From: Tricholoma matsutake
Taxonomy: Eukaryota; Basidiomycota; Agaricomycetes; Agaricales; Tricholomataceae
DNA: 64,000 nucleotides
Reading direction: 5' to 3'
NCBI GenBank assembly: GCA_026075535.2
Contig: AP026546.1
Coordinates: forward strand, 8,494,001-8,558,000
Below, piece by piece: positions 42,522 through 53,180 of this stretch; position 1 is the stretch's first letter; every line of letters starts with the position of its first letter. The translations under genes and the position numbers were made by a program. Below the pieces are notes generated by a model. The model was not told where the DNA came from. It saw only the letters and a program-made list of their open reading frames with translations, and did no database searches.

Positions 42522-44114
42522 CAGTGGCCAACAAAACCGTTCCCATGTTTTCAAACTTTTAATAAGTGTACTTGAATAAAATGAAATAAATTGTCATAAA
42601 ATCTGAGAAAATTATGGAATATACCTTAACATCCTATCTGATCACCTGCATAGCCACAAGATCATGTGACACTATTTAATAGGTAAGTTTCATCATATAG
42701 TCTAGTCACTCATTGGAACAGTTTTGTTGCACTGATTTTTGAGTATAGAATTTATGCAAATCACATGACTTTGTTGATTATTACAGGCATAAGTAAACAA
42801 TATCATGTGATACAATATATTTAAGGAGACTGGATCTCTTGCAACTTATTCTTACCCCCCAATTCATTATGCAGAAGCTATCATCCACTCAAATACTCCA
42901 CATTCTCAATTTGCTTGATTCTGGTCTTTCTGTCTGACAAATCTCTTATCAAACTGGTCATGGCATTGCTACCATCAGCCGTACTTGCTCTGAGCACTGA
43001 CCTGAGCTTCAGAAATCATTTGGTGGTTGTCCTATGAAGCTTACTACTGCTAATGTTGACTATGCACATTGAATTATTTGCATGGGAAAGGTTGATAATG
43101 CTACTGAAGCTGCACAAACACTTCAGGATATCACCAACACCCCTTTCTCCTCCCAAACCCTTCATCGACATCTTAAATCACATGGCATGAAACCTGTAGT
43201 CAAGAAGAAACATCCACTACTCAAACCTCATCACCGATGCGCACAATTGGAGTTTGCTGAGCAGCATGCAGAGTGGACACTTGAGGATTGGAAAAGGGTC
43301 ATATGGTCAGATAAGACTAAAATTAACCATTTGGGATCAGATGGAAGAAGATATGTGTGGAAAGATAGTGATGAAGGTCTGAGTGATAGGCTTGTTGAGG
43401 GAACAGTGAAGTTTGGAGGAGGGAATTTGATGTTGTGGGGGTGCATGGGATGGGATGGGGTTAAATATGCTACTAGGATTGAAGGAAAGATGGATGCTGA
43501 ACTTTATGTCAGCATTATGGATGATGAGCCTCAGCAAACACTGGAGCTTTGGGGTAAAACTACTGATGATATGGTATTTCAGCAGGACAATGACCCCAAA
43601 CATACCAGCAAAAAGGCCAAAAAGTGGTTTGAAGACAATAATATTACTGTCCTCAAGTGGCCTGCACAGTCTCCTGACCTCAATCCTATAGAACATCTGT
43701 GGCATCATCTCAAAAAGAAGCTTGGAGAGTATGAGGAACCAGCCAACAGTGTTACAGAGCTTTGGGAGAGGGTACAGGTGGAATGGGAGAAGATACCAAA
43801 GGAGGAGTGTCAGAAATTGATTGAAAGCATGCCTAAAAGACTTGCTGCAGTAGTTAAAACAAAAGGTGGCTATACCAAGTACTAATTTATACTCAAAAAA
43901 TCAGTGCAACAAAACTGTTCCAATGAGTCACTAGAGTATATGATGAAGTTTACTTATTAAATAATGTCACATGATTTTGTGGCTATGCAGGTGATCAGAT
44001 AGGATGTTAAGGTATATTCCATAATTTTCTCAGATTTTATGACAATTTATTTCATTTTATTCAAGTACACTTATTAAAAGTTTGAAAACATTGGAACAGT
44101 TTTGTTGGCCACTG
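42522..44114 (+). mobile_element. Tc1/mariner transposon in G2
   Basis: Flanked by TA on both sides (42520-42521, 44115-44116). Long inverted repeats of about 225-230 bp start CAGTGGCCAACAAAACYGTT. Length 1593 bp. Excision would rejoin the G2 frame STQMY-MAREV. Encodes a DD34E transposase. Confidence 0.95.
42869..43888 (+). pseudogene. Tc1-family DD34E transposase, three TGA stops
   Basis: Cut-and-paste transposase. The frame from ATG 42869 to TAA about 43886 gives some 338 codons, the usual size. N-terminal helix-turn-helix region 42890-43075, catalytic VIWSDKTKINHLGSDGRR (first D), MVFQQDNDPKHTSKKAKKWF (second D) and WPAQSPDLNPIEHLWHHLKK (E, 34 residues later). In-frame TGA at 42935, 42998 and 43070, all in the N-terminal DNA-binding part and all where Arg is plausible; from 43082 the frame is open for 267 codons. 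This copy could not make full-length protein without read-through, yet the catalytic half is intact, so it decayed recently. Confidence 0.93.
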
Positions 44115-44115
44115 T

Positions 44116-45180
44116 ACATGGCAAGAGAAGTCATCCAAGAGGATGGGGATGGAGAGGAAGACCTCTCTGAGGAGAAAGAAGAAGAGGAGGACCTTCCTGG
44201 AAAGGGCGAAGACAAAGAAGATGAACCTTATGAGGGTTCACAGTATAGCTCTGAGGGAGAGGAATTCGAATTCAATGACCTTGATCTCCAAGAAGAGAGC
44301 AATGATGATGATAGAAGGGGAGTGCACATGTATGCGCTCCAAATGGAATTAGACAAGGAGAACCTCATCGATAGGGATAGTTGGGAGTTTGAGGAGATGA
44401 ATGACTTTTCATCAGAGGAAGAGGACTTTCCTCTATTGGTAGAAGAATCAGATAGTGACAAAGACATCACATTTGATGATGATATAGATGAAGAAGAAGG
44501 ATGGGGAGATAATTATGAAGAGTCATCAGAGTTTTCTGACTCTGACAAACATGATGAAGTCATCTATGAACCAAAGGTGCTGATTGCAGCCTTAAAAACA
44601 GGGGAGGAATTACCCCCACCAAAGGTAAAGAAGATAGTAGACAAAAGACCATCAACTAAGATAAGGAAGTACTGGACAGACCAGTACAGCTGAAGGATGA
44701 AGCAAAAAGCTTCATCATAATGGTGAACCTGAATGGGCAAGCAGCAGTAATGCTGCTGGACTCGGGGTGTACCATGGATGTGGTATCATCAGAGTTAGTA
44801 CACATTGCAGACCTAAAGGTCTATGAATTGACTGAACAAGTTCCAGTGCAGTTGTGGACAAGGGGAAGTCAAGCAAAAATAAAATTATGGCACAAAAGCA
44901 TGTATAAAATATGGGCACATAGATGTGAAACACTATTTTGATATAGTGAACATTGATAGATATGATGTAATCTTAGGAATGGTGTTTATGAGAAAGCATG
45001 GTATCATGCTAGATTTTGATATGAATGAAATCAGACATAAGAAAGAAGTGCTCCTGGCATTATGGGAGAGCCCAGATGCATACCTATTGGGATGCAGGCA
45101 AGCCATGAGGTTTTGGGAAGATGGACAGGGGATAAAAGAACCTGTCAAGAAGGTGGGGATGCTGAAAGTCACCAACAAAT
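44116..45180 (+). pseudogene. G2 acidic linker and protease
   Basis: Continues the gag frame as MAREVIQEDGDGEEDLSEEK, a strongly acidic 190-residue stretch. After a stop at 44691 the retropepsin begins: MVNLNGQAAVMLLDSGCTMD (active-site DSG at about 44760), then on a frameshift IVNIDRYDVILGMVFMRKHG (44945-45005), the protease flap end common to basidiomycete Ty3 elements. Frameshift near 44925. Confidence 0.82.
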
Positions 45181-45249
45181 GACTGGAATGCACTGAGAAC
45201 ACCACACACAGGATCAAAAAACCACCAGATAAGAAGCATATACTGATCA

Positions 45250-45940
45250 TTGAGGAGGAGATCGATGAGGATGAACATCAATCTGGCAAAGGACTTCCTT
45301 TACTGTTTCCAGTTTTGTTGGGACCAAGAGACGACACTGCAATAGATGATGTCAAAAGGATGGTTGAACAGGCAGCTACCTTTGACAGTAGCACAAAGGA
45401 TCCAAAGCAATTGTTAGATGAGATGAAGGAAGTGAACGAAATTGTCCATGAATTTTTGAGGTGTTTGCCTCAAAAAGAAGGGGAGAAAGGTAGTTCCTCC
45501 AGGAATTACCAGCTGAGAGGCAAGGAAGATGCCAACAGGATGAACAGAGTCCTGATGGCAGTGATGGACAAACAGTCAAACAAAATAAACCAAAGAGGTT
45601 TGTTATGGACATTCCTTGTTTACACAAGGAATGGATGAAGTCCTGTGAAGACATCATGAGAGCACTGGAAAGTCTGCCACCTCTTCGAGATGTCAACCAT
45701 TGAATACCACTGGTTGATGAGGAGAAGAGGTACAAGTACCACAATCCACATTGCCTGGACTCATTGAAGCCCAAGCTTGCAGAAAAAATCATGTGTTATA
45801 TGCATGCAGGATGGTGGGAATAGGCTCAGGCTGAACAAGCAGCACCTATTCTCTGTGTCAGGAAAAAGATGAATAAGCTGAGAACTGTTGTCAACAGGTA
45901 ACAGTGGAATGATAATATGGTGAAGGACATGACACCTTTG
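45250..45940 (+). pseudogene. G2 linker and start of reverse transcriptase
   Basis: A linker with EEIDEDEHQSGKGLPLLFP, then LRDVNH*IPLVDEEKRYKYH, LDSLKPKLAEKIMCYMHAGW, QAEQAAPILCVRKKMNKLRT: the N-terminal part of a Ty3 RT up to KDMTPL. The polymerase core with the YXDD box, RNase H and integrase core are absent. The join to integrase sequence lies at the hAT insertion point. Confidence 0.8.
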
Positions 45941-47262
45941 TAGGGTGTAGCACAGGTATGCATAAACCCACGGTAAGCAGCCCACAGTTTTGACGGGTAT
46001 GGGTACAGTTGCCAAAATGCTGGACCTGGGACATACTGTACCCATTTTGGTGGTGTCATGTGTATCCACAGTTATTTGAGTCACCGGCCATGGAAGATGC
46101 CAGATATCAATCATTGCGAAGAACAATGACAAAATCATCATTTGTAAGTATTTTTACTTTCTTTTTTCACAACTAACAGTTTTTCAGGTCCTACTCCAGT
46201 GACAGGAAGCACATGAAATGGGCCCAAACAACTTTTAGTGTTGTTTGGGCCCCAGGTAAGTTGTTCTTTTGTTTTCCTTTATTCATCTAACTTCATTTTC
46301 ATTGTTTACATTTTAACTCACAATGATGCAACTACCATGACAACAACAATGATGATGGCCACCACCACCCATACCACAGCACCACAACACCCCCAACTGC
46401 CGCTGTGAGCAACTGCTCATGGGGTGGAATTGGGGAGCAATGAGATGGGATAGGAGGACAAGGACAAGGCACGGGCTCCAACAACATGTAGATACATGTT
46501 GTTTGGGGCCACACCATGCCAAATGAACAAACAGCACATGGGGATAGGATAGAATGGGATATGAGGATAAGCCACAGGCCCAAATGAGCCAGCCACCACC
46601 AGCTGCAATGGGAGCAGTGGCAACAGCAGCAGCAAAGAGGAGCTGCCACCACCACCACCACCACCACAGGCTGACGAGGGGAGGACGATGATGGGGAGTG
46701 GGATGACAACATCAAGACAGTGGGACAGGCAGACAAGAATTGGGAGGGCCAGATGACAGGCACAAGGATGAGGACAGAGAGGCACCCACTACAACAGCAG
46801 GAAGGGGAGGGGAACAACAATGACGACAATGTGCCAGTGGGGAGGGTGGGGCCAGCAGGACAGCAGGGAGGATGGGGAGGACATGATGGGACACAATAGG
46901 GTGATGATGCCTACATCACAACCCCCTCCCCCATGTTTCACATGGGGGTGAGGTTTTCTCTTTGTCTCTCATTTCGAGTGGGGGTGTCTTTTTTTTTGCA
47001 TGTGAATAAGTAACATAAGGCTTGGTATCATTCAAATTGCAGCTTAGGTATGTATATAGGGTGTTTGTCTGACTTAGTCAATACAAATACATGATATTTA
47101 ACAACATAGAACATCAAATACAAGGGGAAAATATTGTCAAAACCATGGTGTATATACATGGTATCACACCTGCAGTGTTTCATGACAGACCATGGTAGAA
47201 ACCTGTCACTGTGGTTGCAGTGTGTGAAAGTTTACCAATGGTGTGACCCATGCTACACCCTA
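45941..47262 (+). mobile_element. hAT-type element carrying the hairpin cassette
   Basis: Inverted ends TAGGGTGTAGCA and TGCTACACCCTA, perfect 8-bp duplication cacctttg (45933-45940, 47263-47270). Interior has the palindrome GGGCCCAAACAAC..GTTGTTTGGGCC (46220-46253) joined to CAGGTAAGTTG (donor-like), a T-rich stretch, an AGCAACTGCT hairpin with GGGGTGGA (46409-46433), a second palindrome ACATGTAGATACATGT (46486-46501), and C-rich hairpins with T runs (46922-46990). No transposase. Its core thus matches that of the E elements although its ends are unrelated. Confidence 0.85.
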
Positions 47263-47935
47263 CACCTTTGTACATGCCCACAATGATGAGGGAAGTAACG
47301 TCGAACAACAAGATACCTCCTGGTATCAGAATGTTCACCATGAATGCTCTCAGGAATATGATGCTGGCACATGACGCATTGATCGAGTCACATGTATTTC
47401 AGCAATGTCATGCCAATGGAAGATGGTGTCCAGAGCCAAAAATAAAGGAAGACAATCTCGTCTACCTATGAACAAAAAACATAACCATGCCCACAGGTAG
47501 GACAAGTAAACTGGTCCCAAAGCTCATGGGACCATACAGAGTGTCGAAGGTGATACCTGCGACATCCAATTATGAGTTGGAATTACCAACTGAACTCACC
47601 AAGAGGCAAATCCATCAGAGGTTCCATGTGGGACTGTTGAGGCCACATTACTCCAACGATGATGCCCTCTTCCTAAATAGGATGAAGGCAGAACCATATG
47701 ATTTTGGCACCCCAGAGGATGCCAAATGGGATGTCAAGGACATTGTGGGCCATCAATGGAAGGGATGAACCATTGAGTTCCTCATGAAGTGGAACATGGG
47801 GGATTCCACATGGGAACCCCTCATGCATTGCAACAAACTCACTGCATTGGGTGGGTACTTGATGCTGATGGATGTCAAGAGATGGCAGGATCTGCCAAAG
47901 AGAGTGACAATGACATCATGGAGTAGCACATGCAG
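47263..47935 (+). pseudogene. G2 integrase C-terminus and chromodomain
   Basis: IPPGIRMFTMNALRNMMLAH, KIKEDNLVYL (integrase end), then KLVPKLMGPYRVSKVIPATS, QIHQRFHVGLLRPHYSNDDA, and a chromodomain: WDVKDIVGHQWKG*TIEFLM, WNMGDSTWEPLMHC. TGA at 47766 falls where Arg or Lys is expected. Chromodomains of Ty3 (chromovirus) integrases bind histone marks and steer insertion to heterochromatin, which fits the nested setting. Confidence 0.85.
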
Positions 47936-47949
47936 CAAATTATGTACTA

Positions 47950-50035
47950 ATTAGAAGTGATCAAAGGAATACCAGCAACAACTGAAGCGAGTTGTGTCAT
48001 GGCAGAAGTTGAAATTTTTTTCTCAATGGTAGTATTCAAACCACCACCACCACACACAAGTGACAACCACAACAACCACCATGGACAACCAACCCCCAAA
48101 TTCAGGGGATGGGGACAGTCGAAAAGACCATCCAAAAGACACTGAGAGGAGAAAGGGCAAACCAATAGATTTGTCAAGAAGAGAGGAGTGTTGAGAGCGC
48201 TCAGGGATCAGACAGATGAGAGATAACAGGCAGGTTATGTGCAATGGAGCAGCAAGCTCCATTGTTTGCACCACCCAAGGGGGTGTACAGTATGCAGAGA
48301 GTACTGTCACCACATTTTAGAGGTAGAGCTGGAGGAGGACAATGACTATGTTGCAGCAGAGGAGACTCAACTTGACAATGTCAAGTTTGATGGTGAAGAT
48401 GATGAGGTACATCAATGACCTTGAGGATGCAGAGATCCACATCCATGAACTACAATAACCACTGTGGGGGCAAGAGAGCTCACCACTTGTCACCAGTGGG
48501 TTATGCATCAGGGATGGGCTTGCCCCTCACCCAGTTGATGGAGGAAAAAATGATGCCAGCATCCCAGCCAGTGTCAACATATGCGATGGCAGTGCAAACA
48601 CTGCTCCAGAGACACAACCAAAGGGATGTGGAGATGGAGGATGGAGAAGTGGGGAAGTTTCCCCACTACCAATGGCTGGCCAGCCATATATGCTGGCACC
48701 AGGAGCACCTACAATGCCTTGTGGGGCTAACTGGACAGCCACACACAGGGGATGACCTGGCATGAGCTCGAGAAGAGGGTGTGTGCCGCAACATGTGGCA
48801 CACCATGAACCATTGGTGATTACCAACATGGAAGAGTTGGAATACTTCATGCAATGGGTGGCAACTCCAGGGGATGAAAGAGCACTGGCATGTATGCATG
48901 CCTACATATGAGAGGCGCAACTCATGAGCAAGGATGAGAGATCGCCACTGCAAAGGGCAGTGCTAGGAAAGTGGGAGACACCCAGTTGGGTGCCAGTATC
49001 AAGAACGGGGGATCCCAATGCTCCCATCAGGGTGAACATGCCCTGACTGACCGATTTGCCTGAGGACTGGGTGAATGGTTATGGAGGTATCCTCAGGAGG
49101 TGGATGTTCCCCCCGGCATTCAATGTGCTTGGGATGGCACTCCCTTGTCCTCAGTGTGGGCACCAACATCCAGCATGCAAGGAACACATTCCTGTTGAGA
49201 GCCACCAAGTTGGTGGCCACTCTGGGGCAGTATTATTGTTTGGTGGATGAATTGCATCCTGCCATAGCTTTGTCTCCACAAGTGATGGCGGCACAACTTT
49301 TGGACAACATCACAGTGGAGGACATAGCACAACTGTATGCAGTGGATGGGATTACCATCCTACAAGTGTAGGACACACATGAATGGGGCTTACTGGCACT
49401 TAACCAGTTAGCTGTTGGAGTGGACACATCCAGGAGGACAGAGGCAATGGCAGCACATATCGGTGTGCATCAAAACTTGAGCCAGGATGACCAGGATCAT
49501 CTGGTACCTATTGAGCCCAGGTGGCAGTACCTGCCACCTAGAGGATTTGGCCTGGCTCCTGTGCTAACATTGGTGCAGCCTCAGAGACAACAGCTGCCCC
49601 CAAGGGCTCCTGCCATGGGGAGGCCATCTCATCTGACAGTGGGTGTACCCACAACAGCCGCACCAGCGTCAGTGGTCACAGCATTGACTGCACCTTTGGA
49701 TGCACCAATTGCACCAGCTGCCAGCCCAGCAGCCCAATTTCTTGAAGGGACTTCGAGGTCGCAGCTGGCCCCAGAGGATGGTGAATGGGATGGATGGGTG
49801 TATCCATTGTCTATGTTACAAAGAAACAGAAAAAGAAAAACAGGAAAGGAAGAGCAGCTCGAAGACAAGCTGAGGAAGAAGTGGAGGAATGCAGTAGCAG
49901 CATTTCTCCAGAGTCAGAAATGGGCGATGAGGACATGTCACTACCATATGGACATCCATCATCTTCTGGCAATGAGAAGCAGGTGCCAACAGATGGCGCA
50001 AACAAAGATGTAGATATGGAGTAGAGGTGGATCTC
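47950..50035 (+). pseudogene. G2 extra ORF between pol and 3' LTR
   Basis: Plus-strand frames in shifting phase: MDNQPPNSGDGDSRKDHPKD (48080), VELEEDNDYVAAEETQLDNV (48320), WLASHICWHQEHLQCLVGL (48675), DLPEDWVNGYGGILRRWMFP (49055) followed by a four-Cys motif CPQCGHQHPAC, and a Pro/Ala-rich segment with a basic tail (49420-50013). Some basidiomycete Ty3 elements carry a third ORF here; its role is unknown to me. Frameshifts at several places. Confidence 0.5.
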
Positions 50036-50407
50036 CACCTCGAAGGAGAAGAAAATAATTTTCTTTGTACTTACTTTTTGTTGTGTCAACAAGATGGCAT
50101 GCTGCGTGGAGACTTGCGCAGCTGTTAAAACTGCTGGGGGGCATGGTGCTTGAGTGGCCAACATCATGCCATGCATCAGTGAGCTGCCATTTCTACAAAT
50201 TGCATGGGTGATTTTTTTCAATTCTTGGATCTAATGGTGCACATGGATTAAAGTATAGTGCAATAATATTCATTACATGTGGTATGCCATGCTCATCTTA
50301 AAATAAATTAAGTAAACATAGATATCTAAGATATCTAGATACATTCCTTAGTAAGTAATGTACACATACATAATGGCACACCCATTGGAATGCCAAGAAG
50401 GGGAGAA

Positions 50408-50575
50408 TGTAGAGGGCCACTACCCAAATGAGTAGGTGAGCTTATGTAATATGGGAGACCCCAGATATACATAGCCAACTGGCTAGTACCAGGATCTCCC
50501 AAGTCTTCAAGAATACTACATATTGTTATATTCTCATTGGGTGGCTAAGTAAGCAACTACTACCACACCCTTACA
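50408..50575 (+). repeat. G2 3' LTR
   Basis: 168 bp, TGTAGAGGGCCACTACCC..CACCCTTACA, followed by target duplication atact. Confidence 0.92.
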
Positions 50576-51150
50576 ATACTACTCCCTTTTGCATGAGGTT
50601 ATGTAAGGGTGTGGCAATTTTAGAAAAATTATGCACAAAGTGATGGTAGTGATTTGTAAGCCCCAAGAAGGCTTGCACCCCCTTGACACAGGTGGGTGCA
50701 GGCCAATCAGTGATCACCTGTACCTTGATTGGGTCCATCTTGATTTCATCAGGGCCAATCATTCTGGATACACATCATGTTACCCATTTCATGCCCTACC
50801 CTCCACAAACTTTCACTTTAATTCCTCAAACACTGTTTGCTGATGCTCCCTACCTCCATACTACTCCCTTTCACATAAGGTTATATAAGCATGCAGCAAT
50901 TTTGGAAAAATTATGCACAAAACAATGGTAGTAATTTGCAAGTCCCAAGAAGGCTTGGACCTCCTTGATATGGGTGGGTGCAGGCCAGTCAGTGATCACC
51001 TGTACTTTAATTGGGTCCATCTTAATTCTGTCAGGGCTGATCATTAATCCTAGGAACTCAATTTTGCTTGCACTGAATACACACTTCTCCAATTTCAAAA
51101 ATAGATCATTCTCTGCCAATCTCCATAACATCTCCTGCACTATTGCCTCA
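50576..51150 (-). repeat. Tandem duplication of about 287 bp in G3 RT/RNase H
   Basis: 50578-50760 and 50866-51050 encode the same RT segment (KMDPIKVQVITDWPAPT..VQAFLGL.NYYH.FVHNFSKIA). Both copies end at the same RNase H point CATACTACTCCC; G2 inserted in that point of one copy. By eye they differ at about one base in eight. Confidence 0.8.
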
Positions 51151-53180
51151 TGATTTTCTTCATTCTCCATGAATATCAGAATGTTGTCAATAGATATTAT
51201 TACCATGCCTTTGTCAATCACATCCTTGAAAATATTGTTCATCATATTCTGGAAGGTTGGGGGACTGTTTGTCATCCCAAAAAACATGGCAAGCAGTTTG
51301 AAGGATCCTCAACACATGACAAATGCAACCTTCCACTCATCTCCTTTCCTAATGTATACATTATTATATCCCCATCTTAGATCCAATTTTTTAAAGACTT
51401 TGGCTTTCCCCACTTTATCAATAATTTCAGAGATCAAGAGTAGGGGGTATGCATTCTTCACTGTCCACTCATTTAAATACCTATAATCTGTACACATTCT
51501 CTTTCTGTAGTCCTTCTTTGGTACAAAGAATATTGGTGATGTCTGTAGGGATTTTGAAGGTCTGATGTATCCCTTGTGTAAATGCTCATTTAGGAAAGCA
51601 TAAACTTCTGATTGTTCCTTCAGAGATAATGGATACACTGTTGACTTCTTTGGACAAACTCTGGCTTCATCTCAATCACATGATCCCATGGCTTCTGCAC
51701 AGGCATTCACTCAGACTCTTTCTTCTGAAATACTGACAAATACTTGTGATATTCATTTGGTACCCAATCCTCCACTGGCTTCTCTACATTCATTACATTC
51801 CTGTCCCATGACTGTCGTCCATGAGTTTCCCTGAATGTTTGCTCCTGCTGTTCTTTCTTGGTCATGATTGGAACTTCCCTATTTGGCATATCCTCATCCT
51901 CCACTTCCTCTATCATTACAAAATACTTCCTTGGACATTCTTTCTCCTTCCTTGCCTTCTCACCTTCCTCTCAAACACATTACATTCCTTAGGGCAATGA
52001 GTCATTTGTACTTTCCCAGTCTTCCAATCAATTTCAGGATTATGCTTGCATAACCATGGACATCCTATTATTAGATTAGTCTTCCCAAGGTCACACACTT
52101 CAAGTATGGCTCATTCTTGATGCCCCTGATATCTCAGTACCATAGTCACCTCCTCCTTAATAGTCCCTCCACAATTTACTGTTCCATCAATTTAACACGT
52201 TATGGGCTGCACTAGCTCGCATGTGCAAATACTGTTTCTGGTAATTGAGGATTTATTAATAAATAATGCTGTAGCACTGCTATCAAGCAACACCTCCATG
52301 TCAATCACTGCATGTGTGTCTACTGTTTTCAGTCCCACAGTCAATGTGATTTTTGTGCAGAGCAAGTAAGAAATTTAGGGGTGTTCAGAAATTGCATTCA
52401 CAAATCTTCATCATCATGTGATTGGAGATGGTTGTCCTCAGCATTACTTTCCTTTCTGATTTGCCCTGAATTTCCTCTGATACTAGTACATTATAATGAT
52501 TTTGGGTCACCAATGGGGAAACCTTCATGGGGACTCTTGCACAAAATTCTGCTGTTTGCTTTCTTCATCCTTCACTTCCTCAATTGTGGCTTCCCTAATT
52601 TGTCTCTTCTCCCTGCAATTCCTAGAGATGTGTCCCAATTTCCCACAGTTGAAACACTTGAGTGGGGCATGTCTTCCTGCTTGATCAACTTCCATAGCAT
52701 CTGGTGCTGGTGGTGCTGCAACAATAGGTGTCACTGCCATGACCAGTGGCTGTGCCCTCAGAGTTTGTGCTGCCACTTGTGCCTGAGGCACCTTTCCTTT
52801 CTCAGTCTTCCCCCTGATGCCTTTCCAAATTTCCTACTTCCATACATCAAACTTTGATTTGGCTTGTTCCTGCCAATATTGCTGATCAAGGTGCATAGCC
52901 CAATTATACCACTCATCCAGCTGCTCCAGCATAGAAAGTAGTCAGTAGATAGACTTGAACAGTGAGGGATTTAATCCTGCCTTCAAAAATTCCACTAATG
53001 CTGCCTCTTCCATATGATATATCTGTCTGCAAAGCTTCTGCCTTACACTGCAAAATAAATTCATCTGCTGTTAAGGAACCTTGGTGCATGGTTTTTAATT
53101 TGGCATTAGCTGTTGCCTTTGGATTAGGATTGTAAGTCTGGCCCCACAGACTCATGACATTATGACAAGTTAATTTACCT
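50581..53180 (-). pseudogene. Gypsy G3: gag, protease, reverse transcriptase
   Basis: Minus strand. Gag: VMSLWGQTYNPNPKATANAK, LKTMHQGSLTADEFILQCKA (53150-53020). Zinc knuckle CFNCGKLGHISRNC (52665-52624). Protease: LLDSSATALFINKSS at about 52290, DSS replacing the DSG active site, then LGKTNLIIGCPWLCKHNPEI (52090). [50 protein letters not shown] (51638-51440), FFGMTNSPPTFQNMMNNIF, ISIDNILIF (51200; family LDD changed to IDN), FLGLMISPD, MDPIKVQVITDWPAP. The RT/RNase H junction is tandemly duplicated (50576-50862 and from 50863). Active sites are mutated; inactive. Confidence 0.85.

Larger units (their letters stand above)
39918..50575 (+). mobile_element. Ty3/gypsy retrotransposon G2, two LTRs
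   Basis: LTRs 39918-40090 and 50408-50575 start TGTAGAGGG and end CACCCTTACA; perfect 5-bp duplication atact (39913-39917, 50576-50580). Purine tract AAGAAGGGGAGAA (50395-50407) precedes the 3' LTR. Order: gag, zinc knuckle, acidic linker, protease, RT start, (internal deletion with hAT inserted), integrase end, chromodomain, extra ORF. Contains a Tc1 element at 42522-44114 and a hAT element at 45941-47262. Without them G2 is about 7.7 kb. Confidence 0.92.

Noticed and set aside
45942..47261. MULE-type element with 10-bp duplication
   Set aside because: Shifting the border by one base gives symmetric TAGGG ends and a perfect 8-bp duplication, which fits hAT better and agrees with the related MITE at 27118-27653.
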